Notes under the pieces: model-generated
What the model saw: only the letters and a program-made list of their open reading frames with translations
Database searches by the model: none
What the model was told of the DNA's origin: nothing
Assembly: GCF_028368995.1 (NCBI RefSeq)
Contig: NZ_JAQNDL010000001.1
Coordinates: 1,984,001-2,048,000 of the forward strand
Source of the DNA: Nannocystis bainbridge
Lineage (GTDB): Bacteria; Myxococcota_A; Polyangia; Nannocystales; Nannocystaceae
Direction: 5' to 3'
DNA: 64,000 nt
Shown: one piece after another, positions 27,557 to 36,010 of the stretch
Layout of the letters: every line of letters starts with the position of its first letter
Position numbering within the stretch: the first letter of the stretch is position 1
Made by a program: the position numbers and the translations under genes

Positions 27557-27862
27557 GTGAAGATGTACATTTTGATCCGCGCCAGCGTCCCGCTCGGGTT
27601 CGCCATGGTCGCCGCGGCCCACGCCTCCCTGGCCGCCTACCTGCGCTTCCGCGACGAGCCCGAGGTCACCGAGTGGCTCGCCGGTCCGTTCCGCAAGGTC
27701 GTGTGCAAGGTCGGCGACGCCGAGTTCGCCGCCGCCCGGGCCGCCGGTGATTTCGTCGTCCTCACCGAGTCCGCGCTGGACGGCGCCGAGGTGGCCCTCG
27801 CCTTCAAGCCGCGCGCCGAGTGGCCGCGCGCCTTCCAGTTCTTCCCGCTGTACCGCAGCTGA
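27557..27862 (+). CDS. Peptidyl-tRNA hydrolase 2-like small protein
   Basis: A 101-residue protein starting at GTG 27557 with GGAGG nine bases upstream; ATG 27563 is the alternative. KMYILIRASVPLGFAMVAAAHASLAAYL resembles the first strand and helix of the Pth2 fold (K.VLV.R.DL..G..aAQ.aHA...). RKVVCKVGDAEF and DFVVLTESALDGAEVALAFK match the later Pth2 segments. The AQ of the active helix is AA here, so activity is uncertain. It may be a non-canonical member of the superfamily. A stem-loop follows the stop. Confidence 0.6.
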   Translation: MKMYILIRASVPLGFAMVAAAHASLAAYLRFRDEPEVTEWLAGPFRKVVCKVGDAEFAAARAAGDFVVLTESALDGAEVALAFKPRAEWPRAFQFFPLYRS

Positions 27863-27875
27863 ACCAACGGCGAAT

Positions 27876-27907
27876 GCCACGACCCGCGCGCTCGCGCGAA
27901 TCGTGGC
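27876..27907 (+). terminator. Stem-loop after the Pth2-like gene
   Basis: GCCACGA (27876-27882) pairs with TCGTGGC (27901-27907). The loop contains an inner cgcgcg self-complementary segment. It starts 14 bp after the stop and faces the convergent cysteine-rich lipoprotein gene. No T-run follows. Confidence 0.5.
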
Positions 27908-27983
27908 ACTTCACGCCCGGGCGCCCGGGCGTCGGTGCGACCGCCGGCCTCCGTCCATCACGGAGCGGCCGGCGGCGCCGGGC

Positions 27984-28928
27984 TCACACGCCCTCGCAGA
28001 TCTTCGTCGTGCCGTCGAACACCTGCGCGTTCATGCAGACATCGACCGTCGAGCAGCCGCACGAGCCCTCGAAGCACGTGTCGGAGTACTGCGTGCCGGC
28101 GCAGTCGGAGTCCTGGCCGCAGCCGCAGACGCCGTTGTTGCAGACCGCGTAGCCCGGGATGCCCGCGCCGGAGCAGTCCGCGTCGCTGCCGCACTCGCAA
28201 CGACCGGAGCCGGTGTTGCACACCGGGTGGCCGCCCTGCGCCGGGCAGTCGGTGTTGGCCTCGCACGGGTCGAAGCAGGCCTCGTTCTCGCACTTGGCGC
28301 CGGTCTTGCCGCAGACCGCGACCTCCGCCCCGCCCTCGATCGGCGTGGCCATGATCTGCTCCTGCGTCAGCGTCTCGCACATGATGAAGTCGCTCGGCAC
28401 GATGGCGCACTTGCCGACGCCCTCGCCGATGTCGACGCAGGCGTAGCCCATCATGCAGTCGGCCTGCGCCGCGCAGTCGAGCACCCACCCGCTGATGGTC
28501 GCGTTGCACTGCGTGTCGGTCGAGCACTTGAACGAGTCGTTGACGCAGCGCTCGTTCTGGCAGGTGTAGCCCTGGTCGAGGCCCATCAGCTTGCAGTCGT
28601 CGTCGCCCGCGCAGGCCTCCTGGCAGAACTGACCGTTGCCGCCCGCCGTCGGGTCTTCGGTCGTCGGGCCCGCGGTCGTCGGCACCGTCTCGGTGTCGGT
28701 GCCGGCAGTTCCGTCGGTGCCGGCAGTTCCGTCGGTGCCCGCGGTCGCGTCGGTGCCCGCGGTCGCGTCGGTGCCCTGGGTGCCCTGGGTGCCCTGGGTG
28801 CCGGCGGTCGAATCGGTGGCGACGCCGGAGGTCTCCGTATCGCCGCCCTTGTCGTCACCGCAGCCGGCAGCGAGCATGGCCACGAACAGGGAAATCACCG
28901 GCGTCTTCACAAGAAATGAGAGTTGCAT
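27984..28928 (-). CDS. Cysteine-rich lipoprotein with T-A-G-T repeat linker
   Basis: A 314-residue lipoprotein. The signal peptide ends in LFVAMLAAGC. The linker has a repeated T-A-G-T-D unit (six or more copies, also imperfectly tandem in DNA at about 28700-28805). The C-terminal 220 residues hold over 30 cysteines in EGF-like spacing (CQEACAGDDDCKL, CSTDTQCNATISG, CGSDADCSGAGIPG, CGCGQDSDCAGT). This resembles the cysteine-rich domains of myxobacterial outer-surface lipoproteins. A structural or adhesive role is likely but not shown. Confidence 0.78.
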   Translation of the reverse strand: MQLSFLVKTPVISLFVAMLAAGCGDDKGGDTETSGVATDSTAGTQGTQGTQGTDATAGTDATAGTDGTAGTDGTAGTDTETVPTTAGPTTEDPTAGGNGQFCQEACAGDDDCKLMGLDQGYTCQNERCVNDSFKCSTDTQCNATISGWVLDCAAQADCMMGYACVDIGEGVGKCAIVPSDFIMCETLTQEQIMATPIEGGAEVAVCGKTGAKCENEACFDPCEANTDCPAQGGHPVCNTGSGRCECGSDADCSGAGIPGYAVCNNGVCGCGQDSDCAGTQYSDTCFEGSCGCSTVDVCMNAQVFDGTTKICEGV

Positions 28929-29389
28929 GGCCGCGAGGGTACATCACGTGCCCGCCGCCGGCCACGGGCGGGATCGCAATGTGCGATGTGTTCTTTGAGA
29001 CATATAGAACACGTTTCCCCGGCGGCCGGCGTTTGCATGATTTTTTCGTGCGGCCGTGAATATTGCCTGCCAGCGCCGAGCTTCGCCGCCACGGCGCGCC
29101 TCGTCGAACGCGCAGCGGGCTCGACCATGATGTTGCGAGCGCGAGCGCAACCACGAACAGGGCTGGTGTGGCGCAATGCGAGCTATCCTGTGAATGCACG
29201 CTGCTCGCTGTTTGCGGGCGTTACCGCGGTTTCAGCAGGATCTGCGATTTGCCGGCTTGCGCGATCCGCCGGCGCGGACGAGCGACCGCGACGATTGTCC
29301 GTGCGCGCAGGTGCCCGCCTCCCGCGCACGCTCGCGCGCCAGCGGTCCCGTCATTCTCGCGACGCTCGTCGCTCGCCCGGCGCTCGCTC
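28929..29389. other. Intergenic region with one inverted repeat
   Basis: No gene is supported in these 461 bases. GTGTTCT (28988-28994) and AGAACAC (29006-29012) form an inverted repeat around gagacatat, a half-site of the hairpin family. The segment 29030-29060 is unusually AT-rich (gattttttcg, gaatattgcc) for this genome and may hold the promoter of the lipoprotein gene on the minus strand. Confidence 0.5.
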
Positions 29390-29839
29390 TCACATCGCCG
29401 CCACCGCGTCATGGAAGCGCTCGAGCACCAGCCCGAACAAGAACCACACCGGCATGTAATCGAAGCGGATGAGGCCGTGGAGGTGATAGCGCGAATAGCT
29501 GTAGTCCCACGGGCAGCGCCCGGTCAATCGACAGAGCGCCGCCCCGGCCACGTATTCGACGACGAAGATCAGCACCATCCACAGCGCCCCGCGCCCGAGC
29601 CACGGCCAGCCGCGGATCGCCTCGTGGATCGGCTCGAACAGCAGCCCGCCCGCCCCGTACAGCGGGAACATCCACACATACGTGTGACCGAGCAGCCGCA
29701 GCCGCTGCTCCCGGCTCAGCTTCAGCTGCCCCGAATCGCCGCCCAAATCGCCGCGCACGCCGGTGACGAGCGCGTACGACGCCGTCCACAGGATCTCCAT
29801 GCACCAGCCGAACGCGCCGTACACGACAAGACGGACCAT
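29390..29839 (-). CDS. Putative ABC-transporter type permease, CmpB-like (PF06541)
   Basis: A 149-residue membrane protein from ATG 29839, preceded directly by GAGGAG; a GTG at 29854 is the alternative. Four hydrophobic segments are visible. The C-terminal part RLTGRCPWDYSYSRYHLHGLIRFDYMPVW matches, in short pieces, the family signature W-D-Y-S...G-I...W found in CmpB-type putative permeases. The family has no established substrate. No ATPase partner is adjacent, so the transporter label is nominal. Confidence 0.6.
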   Translation of the reverse strand: MVRLVVYGAFGWCMEILWTASYALVTGVRGDLGGDSGQLKLSREQRLRLLGHTYVWMFPLYGAGGLLFEPIHEAIRGWPWLGRGALWMVLIFVVEYVAGAALCRLTGRCPWDYSYSRYHLHGLIRFDYMPVWFLFGLVLERFHDAVAAM

Positions 29840-30252
29840 GAACTCCTCGCACACGCCCGGCCAGACATGACGGCGACCCGCCCCCGCGCAAGCGGCCGCG
29901 CCGGTTTGCCCGCGCCGCGCGGCCCCGCGTTCGACCGGCGCGCCAACGCCAGCGCGGCCGCTCGCCGGCGGCCTCGTGGACCTCGGCGCCGCGCAGCCGG
30001 CGACGGCGCGCCAGCCGGCCGTGACGGCTGCCGGCTGCTCGCCGGGCGCAAGCCCCGGCGCCGCGCGAGCGGTCGCCCGCTCTCATGACATTCCCCTTCG
30101 GGCATGCCTGAAGCAGCATGTCCCAAGGGACATTCGCAAGCCCGGCCCGGGCGCGCCCAGCATTGTGGCCGCGCCTGGACCGAGGTCATCCTTATATTCG
30201 CCCGCCCGCCGAGCGGCCGTCGACCTGCATCGGGATCTCTGAAACTCGCCGC
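29840..30252. other. Intergenic region with two hairpin-family copies
   Basis: The first copy is gacattcccc-ttcg-ggcatgcc at 30087-30108. The second is gcatgtccc-aa-gggacattc at 30116-30136. The rest is GC-rich spacer without a convincing gene, promoter or tRNA. The hairpins lie upstream of the permease gene and downstream of the lipoprotein gene ending at 30253. Confidence 0.55.
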
Positions 30253-31767
30253 TCAGATCGCCGCTGGCAGGTCCCAGCTCTGGACCATCCCCTCCTGCGC
30301 TTGCAGCAGCTTCGCCGGCACGTAGTAAAGCTTGCCGCTCGGGCTCACCGCCACCCGGCCCACGTCCGGCATCATCGCGAACACCTCGAACACCCCGGTG
30401 AACGGCTCGATCGCCAGCACCTCGAGCGACGACATCGAGGCGTACACCAGTCCCGTGAACGAATCGTGGCTCAGCCCGGTCACGTGCGCACCCAGCTCGG
30501 TGACCGGCTCCGACAGCTGCGTCACCACGTTGTAGCGGAACAGCGCCCCGCCCTCGACCGCCACCAGCAGGTGCGCCGGGCTCACCGGCGCCGACGCCGT
30601 CACGCGCGCCGGGAAGTTGTGCACCACCGCCACCGTCGCCTGCTCGAGATCGGCCGTGTTGTACTCACCGTTCGCCGTGCTGTTGCCGACGTACAGCACC
30701 CGGTCCTCGCCCCACGTCAGCCCTTGCGGTCCCGCGTCGGCGACCGGCGCCATGAACGGCCCGCCCCCCATCGTCTCGGTCGCGGGGATGACGATCGGCA
30801 GCGGATTTATCGCGTCGTCCTCGACCAGGCGGGCGACGCCCTGGATGATGTCGCCGAAGCAGCCGCCGATGCACGTGTACGTGATCGCCACCTCGCCCAG
30901 CCCCTCGACCGGCTGCGGCGGCGGCACCGGCCCCGCGGCCACCGGCGGCACCTCGGTCAGCTGCGGGATCGTCAACCGCCGCAGCACCTTCACCTCGCCC
31001 ATGTCGAGGTTCGACACACCTGGCCATTCGGTCAGCTCGCCGTCCGGCCGCAGGCGCCGCAGATAGTCGGTCCCGCTGCGCAGCGTCACCATCCACGCGG
31101 TGCAGTCGTCGGCGAAATCGATGCCGATGATCTTCTCCGCGAACGGCCCGTTCAGCTGCTCGAGGCTCGGGTCCTGGCACTCCACCGGGCGGTCGCACGC
31201 GCACGCGGAGCCCCAGCACGCGCCGTCGCTCGTGCACGCCACTCCGGCGCACGGCGCCACCGGCACGCACGCGCCCTGGCCGTCGCACGCGCTGCCGGGG
31301 CCGCACTCGCGGTCGCCGCACGCCTCGCTCGCGCCGGCCAGCGTGCACGCGTCCGCGGGCGCGTGACAGCTGCCGGAGATGAAGTCACAGACCTGTCCCT
31401 CGGGACATGGATCGGGGCTCTGGCCCTGACACAGGGTCACGCACTGGTCGTCGACGCACTGCTGATTGGGCTCGCTGCAGGCCCCGCAGCCGGCCGGCGT
31501 GGTGGTGGCCGTCGCGCTGTCGGAGGTCGGCCCCGTCGTGCTCGAGGTCGAGGCCGCGGCGCTATCCGAGTCACCCTCGCTGGTGGTCGTCGGCGCCGTC
31601 GCCCCGGTGTCCGTGGTCGTCGCAGTCACCTCGCTCGCGCCGCTCGTCGGCGTCGTCGTCGGACCCGTCGTCTGCGTCGCCGACCCCGAATCGGCGCGCC
31701 CGTCGTCGCCGCAACCCGCCACGCCCGCGCAACCAATCAACCCGCCCAGAACCCATCGCTGCATCAT
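30253..31767 (-). CDS. Cysteine-rich lipoprotein with propeller-like C-terminal domain
   Basis: A 504-residue lipoprotein from ATG 31767 (MMQRWVLGGLIGCAGVAGC, lipobox VAGC). A Thr/Ser-rich linker of about 75 residues follows. Next is a cysteine-rich section with EGF-like spacing (CGACSEPNQQCVDDQCVTLC, CPEGQVCD, CGPGSACDGQGACV). The last 300 residues are beta-rich with repeated blades (GLTWGEDRVLYVGNSTANGE, GLVYASMSSLEVLAIEPFTG, VGRVAVSPSGKLYYVPA), like an NHL/SMP-30 type propeller. It probably sits on the outer membrane. The ligand is unknown. Confidence 0.78.
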   Translation of the reverse strand: MMQRWVLGGLIGCAGVAGCGDDGRADSGSATQTTGPTTTPTSGASEVTATTTDTGATAPTTTSEGDSDSAAASTSSTTGPTSDSATATTTPAGCGACSEPNQQCVDDQCVTLCQGQSPDPCPEGQVCDFISGSCHAPADACTLAGASEACGDRECGPGSACDGQGACVPVAPCAGVACTSDGACWGSACACDRPVECQDPSLEQLNGPFAEKIIGIDFADDCTAWMVTLRSGTDYLRRLRPDGELTEWPGVSNLDMGEVKVLRRLTIPQLTEVPPVAAGPVPPPQPVEGLGEVAITYTCIGGCFGDIIQGVARLVEDDAINPLPIVIPATETMGGGPFMAPVADAGPQGLTWGEDRVLYVGNSTANGEYNTADLEQATVAVVHNFPARVTASAPVSPAHLLVAVEGGALFRYNVVTQLSEPVTELGAHVTGLSHDSFTGLVYASMSSLEVLAIEPFTGVFEVFAMMPDVGRVAVSPSGKLYYVPAKLLQAQEGMVQSWDLPAAI

Positions 31768-32192
31768 CCCGCCGCTCTCCGGCGGCGAAGCTATCACTTC
31801 GCCGCGAGCGACGGCGCGCACCTGCGCTCGCGGACGGGCGCGTCTTTCTTACGGTTCACGGCGCCCTCGCAGCGGCGCTCCAGCCCGTCACCATCAGCAC
31901 GCGCCGACCACCCGTCATCGACCCTGCGATCCTCACCGTCGCGGCCTGCCTACTCGTCACGCTCGCCCCGAGGAGCCGCTCGCGTCCCCGGCGCACCCGG
32001 TCTCCGCGACCTGGCTCTTCGGACAGAATCATCCGCGACCGACCTCGCGAGCCCGCGCAGGGAAAATTGTCCCCGGGTCCTATGATGATCCCGCCCATCG
32101 CGGACCTCCTGCCGGCCGCCATTCTCGTGCCCAGCTTCCCCTCACGCGGCACCAACATGTCTCTTCGGACACTTCACGCGCAGACCCGGCCG
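31768..32192. other. Intergenic region with one degenerate hairpin copy
   Basis: No gene is supported. acatgtctc-ttcg-gacact at 32155-32174 is a decayed hairpin-family copy that sits 18 bp past the stop of the LRR gene (on the minus strand). The remainder is GC-rich spacer and presumably holds the lipoprotein promoter, which I could not identify. Confidence 0.5.
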
Positions 32193-33299
32193 TCACGCGG
32201 GCGTGAGCACCTCGTAGGTCGCGCGCAGCGCCTGCCATGATTCGTCCGCCAGCTCGGACGGCCGGAAGCACCACAGCTCCTGCAGCCGCGCCAGCCGCGG
32301 CCGCGCGGCCACCAGCGCCGCCACCGTCTCCGCGTCGAACTCCGTCCCCGGCAGCTCGAGCCGCTCGAGCGTGCCGGCCCACGGCGCCCTGGTCATCCGC
32401 CGCAGCAGCTCGTCACCCTGAGTGCAGTAGCGCAGCTCCACGTGGCGCAGGCCCGGCATCCCCTCGGCGGCGCACAGCGCCGCCAGGTCGGCCGACTGCC
32501 AGCCCACGTACCAGTCGTACTGAAAATCGATCGCCAGCCGCTCGAGCGCCGGCAGCCGCGCCGTCGCCAGGAACTCGAGCCCCGACCCGCGCGGCGTCGG
32601 GCCCGGCCCCCAATCGCGGCGGTCCGAGGGCCCGAGCGGCGTTTTCCCCAGCCACCCGAGCTCGAGCTCCTGCAGCGTCGCGTGCTGCAGCCCATCGAGC
32701 CCCAGCTCGGCCCGCGGCAGGCTCAACTTCGTCAGCCCCGGGCACTGCGCCAGCACCTGCGCGACCTTGTCGGTCGCCAACCACTGCACCCAATCGCGCT
32801 CGTGCGAGCGCTCGCACGTCAACGCCAGCGATCGCAGCGCTGGCCACGGCCCGCCCGCGATCACGAGCGCCAGCGCCGGGTCGATGTCGTTGCGCCCGCG
32901 GGCGTTGCTGCCCAGATCGAGCTGCACGAGCCCTGGCGTCCGCGCCAGCATGGCCCGCAGCGCCGCCAGGATCGGCGCCGCGTCGTCCGGATCGTCGATC
33001 GCCAGCGACATCGAGGTCCTCGCCGCGTCGAGCTCGAGCACGTCGTCCCAGCGGTCGCTCCAGTGCCGCCGACGATCGAGCGTCAGCTGCTGCAGCCCCG
33101 GCGGCAGCCCGACCGCCGCGATCGCGTCGGTCAGCGCCGCGAACTCCTCCTCGTTGCCGCCGAGGTCGCAGGCGAGCGTCAGCGCGCGCAGCCGCGGCTC
33201 CGCGCACAGCCGCGGCCACGCCTCCAGCCCGCGCTCGATCGCCAGCGTCAGCGAATCACCCGCCTGCAGCAGCTCCTCCGCCGGTTCGTCCGCGCTCAC
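32193..33299 (-). CDS. Leucine-rich-repeat-like protein
   Basis: A 368-residue soluble protein. It contains irregular LRR units such as LRALTLACDLGGNEEEF, LVQLDLGSNARGRNDIDP, LTKLSLPRAELGLDGL, LQELELGWLGK, LERLAIDFQYDWY and LERLELPGTEFDAET, each with the L..L.L pattern. No signal peptide or TM helix is seen. LRR proteins of this type in myxobacteria often belong to large paralogue sets of unknown function. It is probably a protein-interaction scaffold in the cytoplasm. Confidence 0.75.
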   Translation of the reverse strand: MSADEPAEELLQAGDSLTLAIERGLEAWPRLCAEPRLRALTLACDLGGNEEEFAALTDAIAAVGLPPGLQQLTLDRRRHWSDRWDDVLELDAARTSMSLAIDDPDDAAPILAALRAMLARTPGLVQLDLGSNARGRNDIDPALALVIAGGPWPALRSLALTCERSHERDWVQWLATDKVAQVLAQCPGLTKLSLPRAELGLDGLQHATLQELELGWLGKTPLGPSDRRDWGPGPTPRGSGLEFLATARLPALERLAIDFQYDWYVGWQSADLAALCAAEGMPGLRHVELRYCTQGDELLRRMTRAPWAGTLERLELPGTEFDAETVAALVAARPRLARLQELWCFRPSELADESWQALRATYEVLTPA

Positions 33300-33610
33300 C
33301 GCCCCAGTGTACCCCCCGGCCGAGCGCGCCGCGACCCGTCGTCACCGCGCAGCTTCGAGCGATCACGGACTGCCCTCATTGCCACGCTACTGTCATTGGC
33401 GATCGCCCCGCCAATGTCGTGACGGCCCGCCCTGTCACGACCCGGTGACGCCGCGCCGCCGTCGCGTCACCGACCTTCACCGCATTGCCGCCTGGCCTCC
33501 GCGGTAGTTGACACGAACGTCGCCGAATCTCCCGCAGGGCGTCGGCCGGGTGCAACCTTCGCCTCGTAGCGTCCCCGCGCCGGCGCTCGATCGACGGCAG
33601 GAGACCCTCG
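33300..33610. other. Regulatory-looking spacer upstream of phoX
   Basis: Two inverted repeats are present: CATTGGCG (33394-33401) with CGCCAATG (33409-33416), and CGGTGACG (33443-33450) with CGTCACCG (33465-33472). A TTGACA at about 33508 lacks a clear -10 partner. No gene is supported. The repeats could be operator sites or hairpins for the phosphatase gene. Confidence 0.45.
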
Positions 33611-35998
33611 ATGCCTCGCACTCGCTTCACGCTCCGCCTCACCCTCCCCGCCTTGTGGCTCGGCCTGTTCGGCGCGCCCGCGTGCGGCGACGACTCCGCC
33701 GCCATGACCGACTCCGCCGGCAGCGACACCGGCGGCCAGCCCGGCGAGCCTGGCGAACCGGGCCAGCCCGGTCAGCCCGGCCAGCCTGGCGAACCTGGCC
33801 AGCCCGGCGGCCCTGGCGATCCTGGCGACCCCGGTGATCCGGGGCAGCCCGGCGATCCCGGCGAGCCGGGCGACCCGGGCGAGCCTGGCGACCCCGGCCT
33901 CGACTTCGAACGGGCCCCGCGCTCGAGCGTCGTCGCCCTCCACTTCGCCGACGATCTCGGCACTGGCGCCGCCGACATCGCCGAGCTCGTCAAGACGCTC
34001 ACGGGACATGTCGCAACGGACAGCTTGCCGCCCGGCCTGCAGTTCCCGCTCGCCCCCGCCTCGACCGACACCGTGCGCGTCATCGCCGGCCTGCGGTCCA
34101 ACGTCCTCGTGCGCTGGCTCGACCCGCTCGGCCACGACGACCTGCCCGAATCGCCGCGGTTCGGCGCCAACAATGATTATATCGCCTACTTCGGCGACGG
34201 CTGGAACGACTCGCCCGAGAATGTCCCGCAGTGGCACGGCAGCGGCAGCGGCGCGTGGCTGTGGGTCAATCACGAGTACATCTCCGGCAGCAGCCCGACC
34301 AGCACCTCCGCGCCCGACGGCCAGCACCGCACCCTCGCCCAGTTCCTCCGCCGCCTCGAGCTGCTCGCCCTCGACATCGGCGGCGACCTCTGGGACGACG
34401 CCTCGCTCGTCACCTACGGCGCCGAGTACAAGCGGCAGGTCGGCGGCTCCTGGCTGCACGCCGTGCAGGACCCCGCCACCGGCGAGTGGGCCCTCGACCG
34501 CAGCCGCCCCGCCGTGCGCTACGACGCCACCAGCGCCACCCTCACCAAGATCACCGGCCTCGCGGGCCTCAGCAGCGACAAGGACGACGCCGGCGCCGAC
34601 CTGCCCGCGAATGTCGTGTCCGGCATCCTCGGCGACTGCTCCGGCGGCCAGACCCCGTGGGGCACCGTCATCACCGCCGAGGAGAACGTGCAGGACTATT
34701 ACGGCGACATGGAGACCTGCTGGAACGGCCAGCAGTTCGTCGCTGGCGCCGGCTGTGACGCCGGCCAGGACCTCACCTTCGAAGTCGTCGCCAGCGACAG
34801 CAGCGAGTTCGGCCGCTCGCCCGACGCCGACGCCAGCCACCCGCGCGACCTCTACGGCTACCTCGTCGAGATCGATCCGGGCGCGCCCGCCGACGAATAT
34901 TACGAGAAGACCACCCCCGGCGTCGGTCACCGCAAGCTCGGCGCCATCGGCCGCGCGCGCTGGGAGAACGCCACCTTCGCCGTCGACGATCAGTGGCGGC
35001 CGCTGGTCGGCGAGCCGCTCGTCATCTACGGCGGCGACGATCGCCGCAGCGGGCGGATCTTCAAGTTCGTCTCGAAAAATCCGTACACCGCCGGCATGAC
35101 GAAGGCCCAGGCGCGCGCGCTGCTCGACGAGGGAGACCTCTACGTCGCGCACTTCGCCGACCTCGACAACACCACCGGCACCGAGCTCGCCGGTGGCGTC
35201 GAGCCGACCGAGCAGAACCCTGGCCAGGGCGCGTGGATCCGCCTCTCCGTCGACAACACCAGCGACGACGCCCCCAACGCCGGCACCGCCGCCGGGCCGG
35301 CCGGCACCAAGGTCGGCGCCGCGCTGAAGTCGACCGAGTGGAACGCCATCGGTGGCTTGCCGACCGACGACGACGTGCGGCGGGTCCTGTTCACCAGCTG
35401 CAACAAGCTCGGGATCATGGAGCTCAACCGGCCCGAAGATCTCGAGTGGAACCCCAACGATCCGAGCGGCACTCCGCGGCTCTACGTCGCCTTCACCAAG
35501 CACGGCGGGCAGACCGCTCTCGACGGTGACGGCGTCCTGTTCGCCCCCGACGAATACGCCATGAACTCGCCCAAGCGCAGCGACGCCGTCGGCACCATCT
35601 TCGCCATGCAGGAGGCCGACCCGGCCAAGCCTGCCAGCTCCGCCAGCTTCACCTACTTCAAGGCCTTCCACGGCAGCGAGGGCGACGGTGTGTTCGACGC
35701 TGCCGACCCGGACAACCTCGTCATCGATCGCAGCGGCGGCGTGTGGTTCGGCACCGACGGCAACTTCGGCGTCAGCGGCCACGCCGACGCCGTCTACTAC
35801 CTCGACCTCGATCCGGCCCACAAAGCCGGTCAGCCTGGCGTCGTCACCCCCACGTGGGGCAAGGCCCTGCGCGTGGTCGCCGGTCCGAGCGACAGCGAGG
35901 CCACCGGCCCGGCTTTGAGCAGCGACATGCGCACGCTGTTCTTCTCGGTCCAGCACCCCGGCGAGGCCGTCTTCTCGACCTGGCCCGGCACCCCGTAG
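33611..35998 (+). CDS. PhoX-family phosphatase lipoprotein with collagen-like linker
   Basis: A 795-residue protein with GGAG before ATG 33611. The signal peptide ends LFGAPAC, a lipobox. Residues 42-96 are about 18 G-x-y triplets (GEPGQPGQPGQPGEPG type), a collagen-like stalk. The rest is DUF839/PhoX: WLWVNHEYISGS, TPWGTVITAEENVQDY, GYLVEIDP, RRSGRIFKFVS and GGVWFGTDGNFG. PhoX enzymes are Ca/Fe-dependent alkaline phosphatases in the periplasm or on the surface. The usual twin-arginine signal is not obvious; a lipoprotein signal replaces it. DNA at 34003-34025 (gggacatgtc-gcaac-ggacag) is a possible decayed hairpin-family copy in frame. The cytochrome gene follows 12 bp later. Confidence 0.88.
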   Translation: MPRTRFTLRLTLPALWLGLFGAPACGDDSAAMTDSAGSDTGGQPGEPGEPGQPGQPGQPGEPGQPGGPGDPGDPGDPGQPGDPGEPGDPGEPGDPGLDFERAPRSSVVALHFADDLGTGAADIAELVKTLTGHVATDSLPPGLQFPLAPASTDTVRVIAGLRSNVLVRWLDPLGHDDLPESPRFGANNDYIAYFGDGWNDSPENVPQWHGSGSGAWLWVNHEYISGSSPTSTSAPDGQHRTLAQFLRRLELLALDIGGDLWDDASLVTYGAEYKRQVGGSWLHAVQDPATGEWALDRSRPAVRYDATSATLTKITGLAGLSSDKDDAGADLPANVVSGILGDCSGGQTPWGTVITAEENVQDYYGDMETCWNGQQFVAGAGCDAGQDLTFEVVASDSSEFGRSPDADASHPRDLYGYLVEIDPGAPADEYYEKTTPGVGHRKLGAIGRARWENATFAVDDQWRPLVGEPLVIYGGDDRRSGRIFKFVSKNPYTAGMTKAQARALLDEGDLYVAHFADLDNTTGTELAGGVEPTEQNPGQGAWIRLSVDNTSDDAPNAGTAAGPAGTKVGAALKSTEWNAIGGLPTDDDVRRVLFTSCNKLGIMELNRPEDLEWNPNDPSGTPRLYVAFTKHGGQTALDGDGVLFAPDEYAMNSPKRSDAVGTIFAMQEADPAKPASSASFTYFKAFHGSEGDGVFDAADPDNLVIDRSGGVWFGTDGNFGVSGHADAVYYLDLDPAHKAGQPGVVTPTWGKALRVVAGPSDSEATGPALSSDMRTLFFSVQHPGEAVFSTWPGTP

Positions 35999-36010
35999 GG
36001 AATCCAGGAC

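Noticed and set aside
31388..31412. ctgtccctcgggacatgg in the cysteine-rich lipoprotein gene as a hairpin insertion
   Set aside because: It encodes DPCPEGQVCD, a normal EGF-like cysteine spacing. Similarity to the element is probably chance, though an origin from it cannot be excluded.
33390..33438. PHO box upstream of phoX (CTGTCAT at 33390 and CTGTCAC at 33432)
   Set aside because: The two half-sites are 42 bp apart instead of the 11-bp repeat period, so they do not form a PHO box.
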